64,000 nucleotides of DNA, taken from Alistipes sp. (GTDB lineage: Bacteria; Bacteroidota; Bacteroidia; Bacteroidales; Rikenellaceae). The notes beneath the pieces are model-generated. The model ran no database searches. It saw only the letters and a program-made list of their open reading frames with translations, and was not told where the DNA came from. Positions 51,333 to 59,854 of the stretch are shown here, piece by piece. The DNA is taken from positions 124,001-188,000 of the forward strand of contig JAIDUK010000036.1 of NCBI GenBank assembly GCA_029060215.1, written 5' to 3'. Numbering within the stretch: position 1 is the stretch's first letter; the number at the start of each line of letters is the position of its first letter. The translations under genes and the position numbers were made by a program.

Positions 51333-52520
51333 TTAAATTAATCTTGTTTGTCCGGTTAATAATTTCTGCATCATGCCGCTTTTGATCAATTTGTACTTAT
51401 CACGGCGCGCTTCCAAATCCACAATCTCCTTGTCCATATCGGAAAGGATGGCTGCTATATTTCGCTGATCCTCAATATTTCCATTGTAGTAAATATTCAA
51501 GTCGTAAATATCGTTTGGATGGACGTGCGGTTGTGCACCTCCGGTCTGCAAAGCATATAGTTCGGATTGATAGTGCGTTAGCAAATAATAAATATACTTA
51601 ATGTTATACGATTTGCTCGATTCAATCGTAGAACAATCGGTTGCAAATATCGGATAATCATGGAAAGCAACATAGCCGGCACTCGCACCGGACGCACTGA
51701 TGGTAATCGTATTTGCTTGTCTATTCGCTACATTATGATAGCCAGCGGCACTTTTCCCTCCCGCAACAACCGGAATATTTCCTGTTATATACTGGCCAGA
51801 AGTGAGCATATCACCTTTTTTGATTGAAACTATATTTTTGATTTTCCGGTTGCCCAACTTTTTGCCTTTTTCTCCCAATAATCGGTTCATTGCGCCTTGT
51901 TTGATAAGGCGTTTTTTGATGATTTTCTTATCGAGTGCCGCAATCAACGTATCCACATCACTCAATGCCTCGGCAATTATTTGTTGCTCTTTGATATTCG
52001 GACATAGAATGTTTACATTTTTAACATCTTCCTTATATAAGGCTCCAAGTGATGTCGTCGCATTTATATCTCTTAATTGTTTATTCCCTAAATCTGATTT
52101 TAGAAAATAGAATAAATATGTAGAATTTATTTTCTCTTTAAACTTTAATAAATATAGGTTGGGAGCAAGAGTAGCATATTTTGTACGCGTCTTAAACTGA
52201 TAGACTTTCCCGATCTCACCTCGTTTGGTCAATAAAACCTCACTCCCATATAGTGAAGTTTTTTTAAGAAATCTATAAGAATTAGAGTCTACATATTTCA
52301 ATTGGGCTAACGGCGGATTTCGCTCTAAATCAGTAGCTCTTACATACCATGCATACCCATCACCATCATAAGTTGTGACATTAGTTGCAACATCTGCAAA
52401 ACTACCATTCGCATCAAAATCTGTTAACAATTCTATGCTATCTCGAATGGCAGAAATTTCCCAATCCTCCGGAATAATTCCGAGTTCGGTTTGTTTATAT
52501 CCTTGCGGTATGTTATTCAT
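51333..52520 (-). CDS. hsdS: Type I restriction specificity subunit HsdS
   Basis: A 395-residue DNA-recognition subunit with two target-recognition domains. The first begins YKQTELGIIPEDWEISAI, the second near residue 225 (LGNRKIKNIVSIKKGDML). Each is followed by a conserved coiled-coil spacer, NIKEQQIIAEALSDVDTLIAALDKKI and NIEDQRNIAAILSDMDKEIVDLEARR. The two recognition halves are unalike, so it would read a bipartite asymmetric site. Only one hsdS is present, with no inverted copies, so phase switching by recombination is unlikely here. Confidence 0.93.
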   Translation of the reverse strand: MNNIPQGYKQTELGIIPEDWEISAIRDSIELLTDFDANGSFADVATNVTTYDGDGYAWYVRATDLERNPPLAQLKYVDSNSYRFLKKTSLYGSEVLLTKRGEIGKVYQFKTRTKYATLAPNLYLLKFKEKINSTYLFYFLKSDLGNKQLRDINATTSLGALYKEDVKNVNILCPNIKEQQIIAEALSDVDTLIAALDKKIIKKRLIKQGAMNRLLGEKGKKLGNRKIKNIVSIKKGDMLTSGQYITGNIPVVAGGKSAAGYHNVANRQANTITISASGASAGYVAFHDYPIFATDCSTIESSKSYNIKYIYYLLTHYQSELYALQTGGAQPHVHPNDIYDLNIYYNGNIEDQRNIAAILSDMDKEIVDLEARRDKYKLIKSGMMQKLLTGQTRLI

Positions 52521-53547
52521 TTGCCTGAATATCTTTAGTTGGCGGGAATAAAGAAGGCAAGTTGCCTTCGTAAAAGGTGCTATTTATATAATCTAAAACT
52601 TCTCTTATTTGAGATGCATAGGTATAATCCCCGGAATTGTAATTATTGGCAATGTATTCTGCTATACTGCCCGGTGATTCATAATAATTTCTGTATTCAT
52701 CGTCCTTATATTTTTCAATATATTCTTCCCCGCTATGCTTGATTCTTTCCATTGCCAAATAAATGGATTTTTTATTATTAATCCATTTGTCTGTGGTTAC
52801 TTGCATGATGCCCAATGTGTGAGGTTTGCGAGTAATGAAAAAGCGCAAATATTCAATCAATCTAATAAGTTTCGGGCGATTGAAATCTTCGTATATCATT
52901 ATCGAGTATGTAATCGCTTCATAAGTGCTATTGTTATAATATCCAGCTATTATATCATTGTATTCTGCTCTGAATTTTTTGTATCGGGATGTTATATATT
53001 TATTTTTTCGCTTAATAGTTCCCTCCCTCGATATCTGAATTTTATTCAAAGTAGAATAAACAAATATTATAATGAGAATCCATAATTGGTCAAGCAAAGA
53101 ACGCGGTGTGGGTAATATTTGTTCAACACTTTCAAGTAGAGAATACACCCATAGAGAAAGCCCGATTGAACTTATCCAATACAAGATTTGCTCGCACCAG
53201 TTGGTCAAACTCCCTCTATTTGTACATAGAACCCACAACAATCGAAAACACCAGTAAAATATTACTATAAAATAACAATTTTTATTTAATTGAGGGATAT
53301 TGAGGCTTTGAAATAAAACCGCACTTAATACGAGAAAAACAATAGGAGCAATAACTTTGAAAAGAAAATTAAAAGCAGGTGCGGATTCTTCTTTTATAAC
53401 GATGTCCATTTGCATATATCCTACGGAAATAGAATGCGCACCTATCCAATTGATTATAAAAAATAACAGAACGGCTAATGCAAAATGGATTGTCGCAATC
53501 CACCATGAATATTCGCTAAATACTTCTATAATAATATCGTTACACAT
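52513..53547 (-). CDS. Membrane protein of unknown function between hsdS and hsdM
   Basis: A 344-residue protein with about five membrane helices in the first 170 residues (WWIATIHFALAVLLFFIINW; FKVIAPIVFLVLSAVLF; CYFIVIFYWCFRLLWVL; ILYWISSIGLSLWVYSL; LWILIIIFVYSTL). The C-terminal soluble part has IYEDFNRPKLIRLIEY and HTLGIMQVTTDKWINNKKSI, then YNSGDYTYASQIREVLDYI. This weakly recalls lytic transglycosylases (a catalytic Glu, a GxMQ motif, and a YNxG motif). It overlaps hsdS by eight bases. AT-rich. The enzymatic role is a hypothesis. Confidence 0.75.
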   Translation of the reverse strand: MCNDIIIEVFSEYSWWIATIHFALAVLLFFIINWIGAHSISVGYMQMDIVIKEESAPAFNFLFKVIAPIVFLVLSAVLFQSLNIPQLNKNCYFIVIFYWCFRLLWVLCTNRGSLTNWCEQILYWISSIGLSLWVYSLLESVEQILPTPRSLLDQLWILIIIFVYSTLNKIQISREGTIKRKNKYITSRYKKFRAEYNDIIAGYYNNSTYEAITYSIMIYEDFNRPKLIRLIEYLRFFITRKPHTLGIMQVTTDKWINNKKSIYLAMERIKHSGEEYIEKYKDDEYRNYYESPGSIAEYIANNYNSGDYTYASQIREVLDYINSTFYEGNLPSLFPPTKDIQANE

Positions 53548-53562
53548 ATTTTATTTTGGTTA

Positions 53563-55929
53563 TTAGAATCCCATCTGTTTCAAGTGTGCGGCGACTTTGG
53601 CTTCGAGGTCGGCGATTTCGGCGTCGATTTCCGGAAGTGTCTGAGCATAGCGTTCGGCGAGTGCCGAGACTTTCGAGGTCAGTTGCTGACCAATACGTTG
53701 CATTTCGCTGTCGAGCCGGGCCGAAAGGGCCGCGAACCATTTCTTTTCGATAACCAACCGTTTGATATCGTCTTCTGTCAGATCGGCGTATTTGACCATC
53801 AGTGCCGTCAGCAGATTATATTTCAAGGTCTTCAAGGTTTTCTTCGTCAGCGAAATATCCTCTTTCAACTTAAGATATTGCATCAGAACAGCGATTTCAT
53901 CGGCATCCGATTTCTTGTCGAGGGTTTTGATTCGCTTTTTGACGTTGCTGTCGGTGAGTTTGTTGTCCGCGAAGTTATCTTCGTCGAATGCTTCGTCCGC
54001 ATGCTCTTCGAGCAGTTCGTTCAGTTGGTTTTCCTTATCGTTCAACAGCTCCTCAGAAGCCGAGATCAACCGCTTTTCTTTCGCGAAATACTCGTCGACG
54101 ACAATCGAAACAGGCAATAAATCGCATGCGACATCTTCCGGCGTCGAGGCCTTCTTCTCCTTCGGTTTCGCATCTTTCTTTTTTGCCGTCGGCTGCGGCG
54201 TATACAGTTCCGCTTTCCACCCGTTCGCGGCAATCAGATAGCAGTCGTCCTGCATCGTTTCGCTCCAATAGTTCATCAGGCAGTCGTATACATCATAAGC
54301 ATCGACCAGCGATTCATCGTGTTTGAACGTTGCGAGCAGCGAATCGCTCAACGCTTCAATAAGACGCTTCGGCGCAAGCCCTGTGTTTAGAGAATAAAGA
54401 GCCTCGCGGTGTTGGTTGCACCATTCGGCATAACTCCGATAGAAAATCTCGGTCTGGTGGCGGAAGTCGGAGTTCGCCATAATCGTATCGCGAACTGCCT
54501 CTGGTTCGCAATTCAATGCGAAATACCCAGCACGCGTGTCGTGCGGTCGGAACAGGTCATTGCGCAAAGAGGGACACACCTGCCAATACGCAGCAAGTTG
54601 TTCGATGTCGTGGGCGGGCAGGCCTCCATGCAGATGGGCGTCTATATCTTGCTGTATCTCGGTATCCGGCGCCGAAATATAGCGCGGAATATTCAGGTTA
54701 TAGTCATTGCGTTCAATCTCTTCCAGCGGAACGAAGCGGGCAAAATACGGCACATCGCGCTGTTTCTGCCATACATCCACAATGCGGCGAATATCCTGCT
54801 CGCGCAACCGGTTTTTCGCACCGTCTTTCATGAAGCCGGACTTCGCGTCGATCATGAACACACCTTTACGATTGGAAGCCTCGGATTTTTCGAGGATGAT
54901 GATACATGCCGGAATACCCGTGCCGAAGAAAAGATTGGCCGGCAATCCGATAATGCCTTTGATGTATCGCTTTTCAACAACCAGATATTTGCGGATTTGC
55001 GCTTCGGCATTGCCTCGGAACAACACGCCATGCGGAAGGATGCAGGCTCCGCACCCCGTCTGTTTAATCGACCGCACAATATGAAGCAGGAAAGCATAGT
55101 CCCCGTTTTTCTCCGGCGGAACACCGATCGACGAGCCCCAACGATGATATTGGTCTTCTTCTTTCACGCCTTTCAACCACGATTTGGTCGAGAACGGGGG
55201 ATTGGCGACCACGAAGTCGAAAGTTTTGAGATTGCCGGATTCATCTTCGTATTGGGGATCGTTGAGCGTATCACCTTGTTTGATAGTTGCGTATGGATCA
55301 TTGTGAAGAATCATGTTCATCTTCGCCAGTCCGACTGTGGCATTGTCTTTCTCCTGCCCATACAAGGTTGCATCCGTCGGTGTTTCGGCTTTGGCTCGAA
55401 GAAGCAGCGACCCGGAACCGCATGCCGGATCGTAGATGGTAGTTCGGATGCTATTTACCTTATCGAGCCCCAAAACCTTGGCTATTACCCGGCTGACCTC
55501 TGCCGGGGTATAGAATTGACCTTTGCTTTTTCCGCTTTCGGTCGCAAAATTCTTCATCAGGTACTCATAGGCATCGCCTATAAGGTCGTCATCGGCAGCC
55601 CGGTTTTTGCTGAAATCGAGGTCGGAGGTCTGGAATATAGAGATAAGCCCGCTCAATGTTTCGACTTTATCCTTGCCTTTGCCGAGCTTGGTTTCATCGT
55701 CGAAATCCGCGATAAACACTCCATCCAGTTGGTTGGCTTCGGACAAAGCCGCCATTTTCTTGTTCATCTCCTCACCGATGTTGGCATGTCCTTTCAGAGC
55801 GACGAAATCCTCAAAATAGCAACCTGCAGGAATGTCTATCATGAAATTAGAGTCGTTGCGACTTTTGTCGCTGATGTATTTCACGAACAGAATCACCAAT
55901 ACATAATCCTTGTATTGGCTTGCATCCAT
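53563..55929 (-). CDS. hsdM: Type I restriction modification methyltransferase HsdM
   Basis: A 788-residue N6-adenine methyltransferase as annotated from the ATG at 55929. Motif I is YDPACGSGSLLLRA and motif IV NPPFS, both intact, with DAYEYLMKNFATESGKSKGQFYTP in front. A C-terminal coiled-coil extension of about 280 residues is longer than in many HsdM proteins. The ATG at 55929 is not the natural start: homologous N-terminal sequence continues upstream to 55996 but in a different frame. Translation may re-start at 55929. Without those 20 or so residues the protein may still work. Confidence 0.9.
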   Translation of the reverse strand: MDASQYKDYVLVILFVKYISDKSRNDSNFMIDIPAGCYFEDFVALKGHANIGEEMNKKMAALSEANQLDGVFIADFDDETKLGKGKDKVETLSGLISIFQTSDLDFSKNRAADDDLIGDAYEYLMKNFATESGKSKGQFYTPAEVSRVIAKVLGLDKVNSIRTTIYDPACGSGSLLLRAKAETPTDATLYGQEKDNATVGLAKMNMILHNDPYATIKQGDTLNDPQYEDESGNLKTFDFVVANPPFSTKSWLKGVKEEDQYHRWGSSIGVPPEKNGDYAFLLHIVRSIKQTGCGACILPHGVLFRGNAEAQIRKYLVVEKRYIKGIIGLPANLFFGTGIPACIIILEKSEASNRKGVFMIDAKSGFMKDGAKNRLREQDIRRIVDVWQKQRDVPYFARFVPLEEIERNDYNLNIPRYISAPDTEIQQDIDAHLHGGLPAHDIEQLAAYWQVCPSLRNDLFRPHDTRAGYFALNCEPEAVRDTIMANSDFRHQTEIFYRSYAEWCNQHREALYSLNTGLAPKRLIEALSDSLLATFKHDESLVDAYDVYDCLMNYWSETMQDDCYLIAANGWKAELYTPQPTAKKKDAKPKEKKASTPEDVACDLLPVSIVVDEYFAKEKRLISASEELLNDKENQLNELLEEHADEAFDEDNFADNKLTDSNVKKRIKTLDKKSDADEIAVLMQYLKLKEDISLTKKTLKTLKYNLLTALMVKYADLTEDDIKRLVIEKKWFAALSARLDSEMQRIGQQLTSKVSALAERYAQTLPEIDAEIADLEAKVAAHLKQMGF

Positions 55930-55996
55930 GCCTCCGCGAAGTTCATCGCAACATTTCCAAAGAGTTACTATATAATTCTGATTTTTTGATTGCCAT
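55930..55996 (-). other. Frameshifted natural start of hsdM
   Basis: From the ATG at 55996 the frame reads MAIKKSELYSNSLEMLR and stops. Shifting by one base at the AGTAACT run near 55963-55969 gives MAIKKSELYS-TLWKCCDELRGGMDASQYKDY, which is the usual HsdM opening. One extra A therefore separates the real start from the rest of the gene. It could be a mutation, a slippage site or a sequencing error. Confidence 0.75.
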
Positions 55997-56001
55997 ACAG
56001 C

Positions 56002-56190
56002 CTATTTTTTACCGATTAAATCTTTGGGATCCACTTGAAGGATATTGGCAATCTTGAAAAGCAACTCCAAATTGGGTTGCCGACGATTGCAAGCATAAGC
56101 ATTTACCATACTGAAACTCTTGCCGAGTTTTTCGGCCAGCCAAGTCTGTTTAATACCTTTTTCTTCAAGTATTTCCTTTATTCTGTTCAT
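56002..56190 (-). CDS. XRE family regulator at the head of the hsd operon
   Basis: A 62-residue protein that is almost only a helix-turn-helix: IKQTWLAEKLGKSFSMVNAYACNRRQPNLELLFKIANIL. It looks like a controller protein that delays restriction until methylation is in place, as in many restriction systems. It ends five bases before the natural hsdM start, so it is the first gene of the operon. A possible operator lies just upstream at 56207-56224. Confidence 0.88.
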   Translation of the reverse strand: MNRIKEILEEKGIKQTWLAEKLGKSFSMVNAYACNRRQPNLELLFKIANILQVDPKDLIGKK

Positions 56191-56206
56191 ATATCACTAC
56201 ACTAAT

Positions 56207-56224
56207 ATGAAACATATTTCGCAT
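56207..56224. promoter_or_regulatory. Possible operator of the XRE regulator
   Basis: ATGAAACATATTTCGCAT is an imperfect palindrome lying 17 bases upstream of the regulator's ATG. The minus-strand box TATCTTTA just above (56224-56231) is a weak -7 element. Confidence 0.3.
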
Positions 56225-56266
56225 AAAGATATGAAATTATTAGCTATAATTCAAAAAAAAGAGAGC

Positions 56267-56935
56267 CTAATGCTCTCTCTTTAATTTGGCTGCTTTACCA
56301 TTGAGTTTCTCTGCTTCCCGTTCTTTGAGTCTTGCTTGTTCTTCCAACTGCACCTTGCGTTGTATGGTTCGTTCATATTCTTCGACATCATTTTTCATTC
56401 GGCGGATTTTTGTGTTGTCGCGGTTTAGTTCGAATATTTCTTCCAGTTCGGCAATGCGGCCGGGTAGCGCTTCGCCTTTCATTTTGATATAGCGGTATTT
56501 CAGGTCGTTGTCGATACGGTCGTAATTGGGTTTCGCAGTCCAATACAGCATCGTGCACAGCAGCACGATTGCCGACATCATGCCTATCATCGTCCAGAAT
56601 ACTCCTTTCGATTCGATGGCGAGCGATATTCTGTGTTGCGTTATTCTCGGCGGCAGTTCGGCAGGGATTTCGATGGCTTCGACAGCTGCTTGCAGATTGT
56701 CTATACCGTTTTGTGTCTTTGTATTGCTTTGTTCGATGCTATCCAATCGTCCGGCAAGCTGGATTATTATTGTCCGTTGTTCTTGTTCGGAGCGAACGAT
56801 TTGCTCTATTCGTTGCGGCAAATCCGTATTGATCGATTGGTTATTCTTTGCCGATAGTTCGGTTTCGATGGTTTTGACCATTGTCTCCTTGAAGTCTTCG
56901 TACATTTCGTAAGACATCATATCGTTTTCTTTCAT
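56267..56935 (-). CDS. Coiled-coil membrane protein of the mobilization region
   Basis: A 222-residue protein. The first 110 residues are helical (IEQIVRSEQEQRTIIIQLAGRLDSIEQS), a single membrane helix lies at about residues 111-132 (GVFWTMIGMMSAIVLLCTMLYW), and the rest is a charged coiled coil. Such a gene regularly follows the relaxase in Bacteroidetes mobilizable elements. It begins 17 bases after the relaxase gene on the same strand. No biochemical role is known to me. Confidence 0.75.
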   Translation of the reverse strand: MKENDMMSYEMYEDFKETMVKTIETELSAKNNQSINTDLPQRIEQIVRSEQEQRTIIIQLAGRLDSIEQSNTKTQNGIDNLQAAVEAIEIPAELPPRITQHRISLAIESKGVFWTMIGMMSAIVLLCTMLYWTAKPNYDRIDNDLKYRYIKMKGEALPGRIAELEEIFELNRDNTKIRRMKNDVEEYERTIQRKVQLEEQARLKEREAEKLNGKAAKLKREH

Positions 56936-56952
56936 AGTTGTTTGTTTTAGGG

Positions 56953-58110
56953 TTATAATTTCATTTTGGTTTTACGTTCGCGCAGACGGCGTTTCTGCTC
57001 CATTGCTGCTACCGCCATAGCTTCGGCAACGGTGTTGAGCAGTGCTGTAATGCGGGCTATATATTCTTCGGGACTTTCGCCGGGCTTGCGTTGTAGTTGG
57101 ACCGCAGACAATCCGACAGGCGAATCATTGGGCGGCAACGGCAATGCTCCGATATTGTCGCCGAAGTTTATCGAACCGGCATCTGCTTGGCCCTTATTGA
57201 CGCTTCCGCCTGTATTGCCGAATAGGCCAGTAAATGCCGACCTATAATTGCCTATGGCTGCATGGAATCCCGTTGCAAGCGTCGCCCGATACCAGGTTTG
57301 CTGCTGTGCCTGCGTAAAGTGTCGGTTCAGCTTCGAGTAGCTGAATTGGCGGTCTATTTTCGAACCTGAAAACTCGAAACCGTTCTTGCCGAACAACACT
57401 CCTTGCTTTTGATTGGTCGAGCCGCAATACTTATAACGCATAGCAATACCTTGCTCTTTCAGCCGAAGCTCCAAATCGTTCCAATTACCGCAATCCGGCA
57501 AACTCGTTTTGATTGCGTCGTATATTTCGTATTTGGTTTTATCGGGTTCCCGCAACTGCTCCCGTCGCACGTCGTCCTTTCCCGGCGCAAGATGCAATCC
57601 GTATTTCCCGGTCAATGCGCGACAGACTTTCGCATTTCGTATTTTAATGTTCTTGTCCGATATAGTTTGTCCGTTGTTTCCTACCCGATTATAGACCAAA
57701 TGACAATACGGATGCGGTTGGTCGAGATGGCGCACCAGCAGGTATTGCGTATCGGTAATCCCCATGCGCAGCATGTACTCTTTGGCAATCTGTGTCATCA
57801 ACACATCGGTCATGTGCGGCGCATCTTTCGATGAAAACGAAAGGGATATATGCCCGATAGCATTCTTGATACGAGGATTCAGTAATGTTTAGTCTTTAAA
57901 GTCCTGCAGCATCTCCCGCACGTCCGGCGGAGTAATACTCTCGGCTGCCAATATCCGCGATTGCACCTTACCTCGCTTCGTTTTATCCATGCCGGTTTTG
58001 CCGACTATGGACTCCGCTCGGTGATCTCCGCCGTCTTTCAGACGACATCGGTTCATTACATATTCGACCGTTCCGGCTAATGATAACCCGGCAATGATTT
58101 TACCGATCAT
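56953..58110 (-). pseudogene. Relaxase (MobB/MobA-type) interrupted by one in-frame stop
   Basis: The frame is continuous from the ATG at 58110 to 56953 except for a TAA at 57889-57891. Read through, the protein is about 385 residues: MIGKIIAGLSLAGTVEYVM at the start, then LLNPRIKNAIGHISLSFS after the stop, then the histidine motif HPYCHLVYNRVGNNG. In relatives a glutamine usually stands at the stop position, so CAA to TAA is the simple change. The relaxase would nick oriT to start transfer. The last 140 residues are low-complexity. A second start at 57813 would give a form lacking the N-terminal tyrosine. Confidence 0.85.
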
Positions 58111-58282
58111 CGCGAAGATGCTTTAATAGGACCTCAATACTTGCTAGAATAGTCGTATGAGGGGACACTATCCCTGTAAATCCTTTCGCATGGGCAAGGC
58201 GGGTAAGTTGGTTTAGGTTACGTGCCATGCCTTTGAGTTGAGACATGAAGTACAGATGTTCGCGGCGCAGACGTTCGCGCAC
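58100..58282 (-). pseudogene. C-terminal part of a MobC-like relaxosome protein
   Basis: Sixty residues are in frame, RERLRREHLYFMSQLKGMARNLNQLTRLAHAKGF...LKHLRDDR, which is the C-terminal part of MobC. It overlaps the relaxase start. The frame continues upstream with YLTRHKTAHQLIAAG, text that belongs to a helix-turn-helix protein. So the MobC N-terminus has been lost, probably in a deletion that fused it to the gene before it. Confidence 0.6.
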
Positions 58283-58296
58283 ACGCCCGGCAGCTA

Positions 58297-58452
58297 TCAG
58301 CTGGTGGGCGGTTTTGTGCCGAGTGAGATACTTTGTGCCGGTTTTCTGATGTACGGGATGCAGTGCTTGTCGCGTAGGGCTTCCCGAATCATCTCCGAGA
58401 GTTGGTCAGCAGTCATGCCGTTCAGATAGATTTCCTTTGCTCCATGGTTCAT
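58297..58452 (-). pseudogene. Start of an excisionase/HTH-type gene, frameshifted
   Basis: Fifty-one residues, MNHGAKEIYLNGMTADQLSEMIREALRDK..., match the N-terminus of small HTH proteins of Bacteroidetes mobile elements. The expected continuation, KYLTRHKTAHQL, is found in another frame at 58283-58330 and runs into the MobC remnant. Two decayed genes thus meet here. Confidence 0.45.
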
Positions 58453-58479
58453 TTGGTTTAATACCGCAAAGGAAAGCTT

Positions 58480-58560
58480 TATCGGAGCTATCTGAGATAA
58501 GTATTGTGTTGCAGAATAGTGTCACTTGAATGACAAAGTGGCAGAAGAGGGCAGTCGACA
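58480..58560. other. Possible oriT region
   Basis: Upstream of the mob genes, around 58518-58540, CACTTGAATGACAAAGTG is a small imperfect hairpin, in the place where oriT usually lies. No nic consensus could be confirmed. The stretch 58453-59017 otherwise holds only the integrase relic and the promoter of the next gene. Confidence 0.25.
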
Positions 58561-58746
58561 GTTCCGTATTTTCTCTGTACGGATTGTGTCGGTTTGCCTC
58601 TTTTTCCGTTTTCGTTCAATAAAGTTGAGATAGTAATCGTTTTTGAGTTTCAATCTTCGTTTTTCGGCATAAAACCTTTTTTACAACATTCACATTAACT
58701 CCGTTCCCTTAGTCAACAAAATCGAGTCAGGCTTCATTTTCCAGGT

Positions 58747-58914
58747 TTACCTGAATAGAATGGAATTTCCTTTGGCGCATTTTTTTGTGTTCCAGCGTTT
58801 GGGCAGTATCTTCGTATTCTGGGAACCGACCCGAAGGTATACGGGATATTTCCTGTTTTTCTTCGACGGCTTATCAGTTCTGATACATTTGCAAATCGAA
58901 TATTCTGCTATATA
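58747..58914 (-). pseudogene. Relic of a tyrosine recombinase arm-binding domain
   Basis: The minus-strand frame reads IRTDKPSKKNRKYPVYLRVG, then SQNTKILPKRWNTKK, up to a stop at 58747. RTDKP...YPVYLRV is the typical N-terminal arm-binding text of Bacteroidetes integrases. There is no start codon and the catalytic domain is missing. Its place near the right-hand repeat is where the element's integrase would have been. Confidence 0.5.
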
Positions 58915-58986
58915 TTAATTAGCTCACATGGGCTAAGTTAGTTGGCGGTTTGGAGACGGCAAAATATTATTGGAGAAGTTTTATTA

Positions 58987-58994
58987 TATTTGTA
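58987..58994 (+). promoter_or_regulatory. -7 box of the orphan gene
   Basis: TATATTTG, 24 bases before the ATG at 59018; no good -33 box at the usual distance. Confidence 0.45.
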
Positions 58995-59017
58995 ACTAAT
59001 TATAAAATATACACATT

Positions 59018-59854
59018 ATGACTTTTGCCGAATACCTAAACAAAGACGATGATGATTTTAATACTATATCAGAGTATTATACAACCTTTCTAACTGATTT
59101 TTCGACGAAAGGATTCATTTATGAAGAACAGTTAAAATTAAAGGGTGCTACTGATAAGTTTATAAATTCAGCATCTCAATTAGCTTATCAAGGTAAAGAG
59201 GTACGAGAACATGTTTCAATATTGGTTGATGAATTAATTCGATCTTGCAAATATTATAGAAGAATAAATAACAAGCCAAGAATACTATTTTCACTCTTTA
59301 GCAAAAGTCTTAAATACAAATCATTAGAGCGTGTGCATGAGGCTTTTGAAAATTTATATTCTAAGAGCATAGACATTATTAATGATATTACCACGTCATA
59401 TTCATATAAATACTCTGGCACTTCCTTAGAACTAAATGGGTTTTACCAACCAAAGAATACAAATAAAGATGAGGTTAAGCGATTGATTAGAGAAGCAATA
59501 CAATTAATTATTGAAGATGATTCTCTGTCAGATAAATCCAAAACCCAAATTATTGAGTATTTAAATAAAGTAATAAGTAAGCTTGACTATGATTATATAT
59601 CATGGACAACCGTACTTGGACATATAAAAGAGGCTATTATTGTATTAGGGGCTTTAGGGTCTTTTATTGGAGGATATTCTTCATTACGTAAAGCAGAGGA
59701 GAAATTAGAAGAAACAACTAAATTGATTCAACAAAATTCTATCACAATTAATTATAAAATTATTAACGAAACTTTTAAAGTTAGCAATATTACCCAGCTC
59801 AATGAATTCAGTGAAACAATATTACAAATTGAAAGTAGTGACAAGTCAGAATAA
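59018..59854 (+). CDS. AT-rich orphan gene, one membrane helix
   Basis: A 278-residue protein, the only plus-strand gene of the island. It is mostly helical with many Lys, Asn and Ile. A hydrophobic segment, AIIVLGALGSFIGGYSSL, lies at about residues 209-226 and is followed by a coiled-coil-like stretch (RKAEEKLEETTKLIQQN). I recognise no domain. Very low GC relative to all neighbours and the position next to the right-hand repeat suggest recent gain; a defence or toxin role is possible but not shown. The 140 bases after it hold nothing else. Confidence 0.7.
   Translation: MTFAEYLNKDDDDFNTISEYYTTFLTDFSTKGFIYEEQLKLKGATDKFINSASQLAYQGKEVREHVSILVDELIRSCKYYRRINNKPRILFSLFSKSLKYKSLERVHEAFENLYSKSIDIINDITTSYSYKYSGTSLELNGFYQPKNTNKDEVKRLIREAIQLIIEDDSLSDKSKTQIIEYLNKVISKLDYDYISWTTVLGHIKEAIIVLGALGSFIGGYSSLRKAEEKLEETTKLIQQNSITINYKIINETFKVSNITQLNEFSETILQIESSDKSE

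Noticed and set aside
51333..52520. Phase-variable hsdS by inversion
   Set aside because: Only one hsdS is present, and I see no second partial copy, inverted repeats or invertase gene near it.
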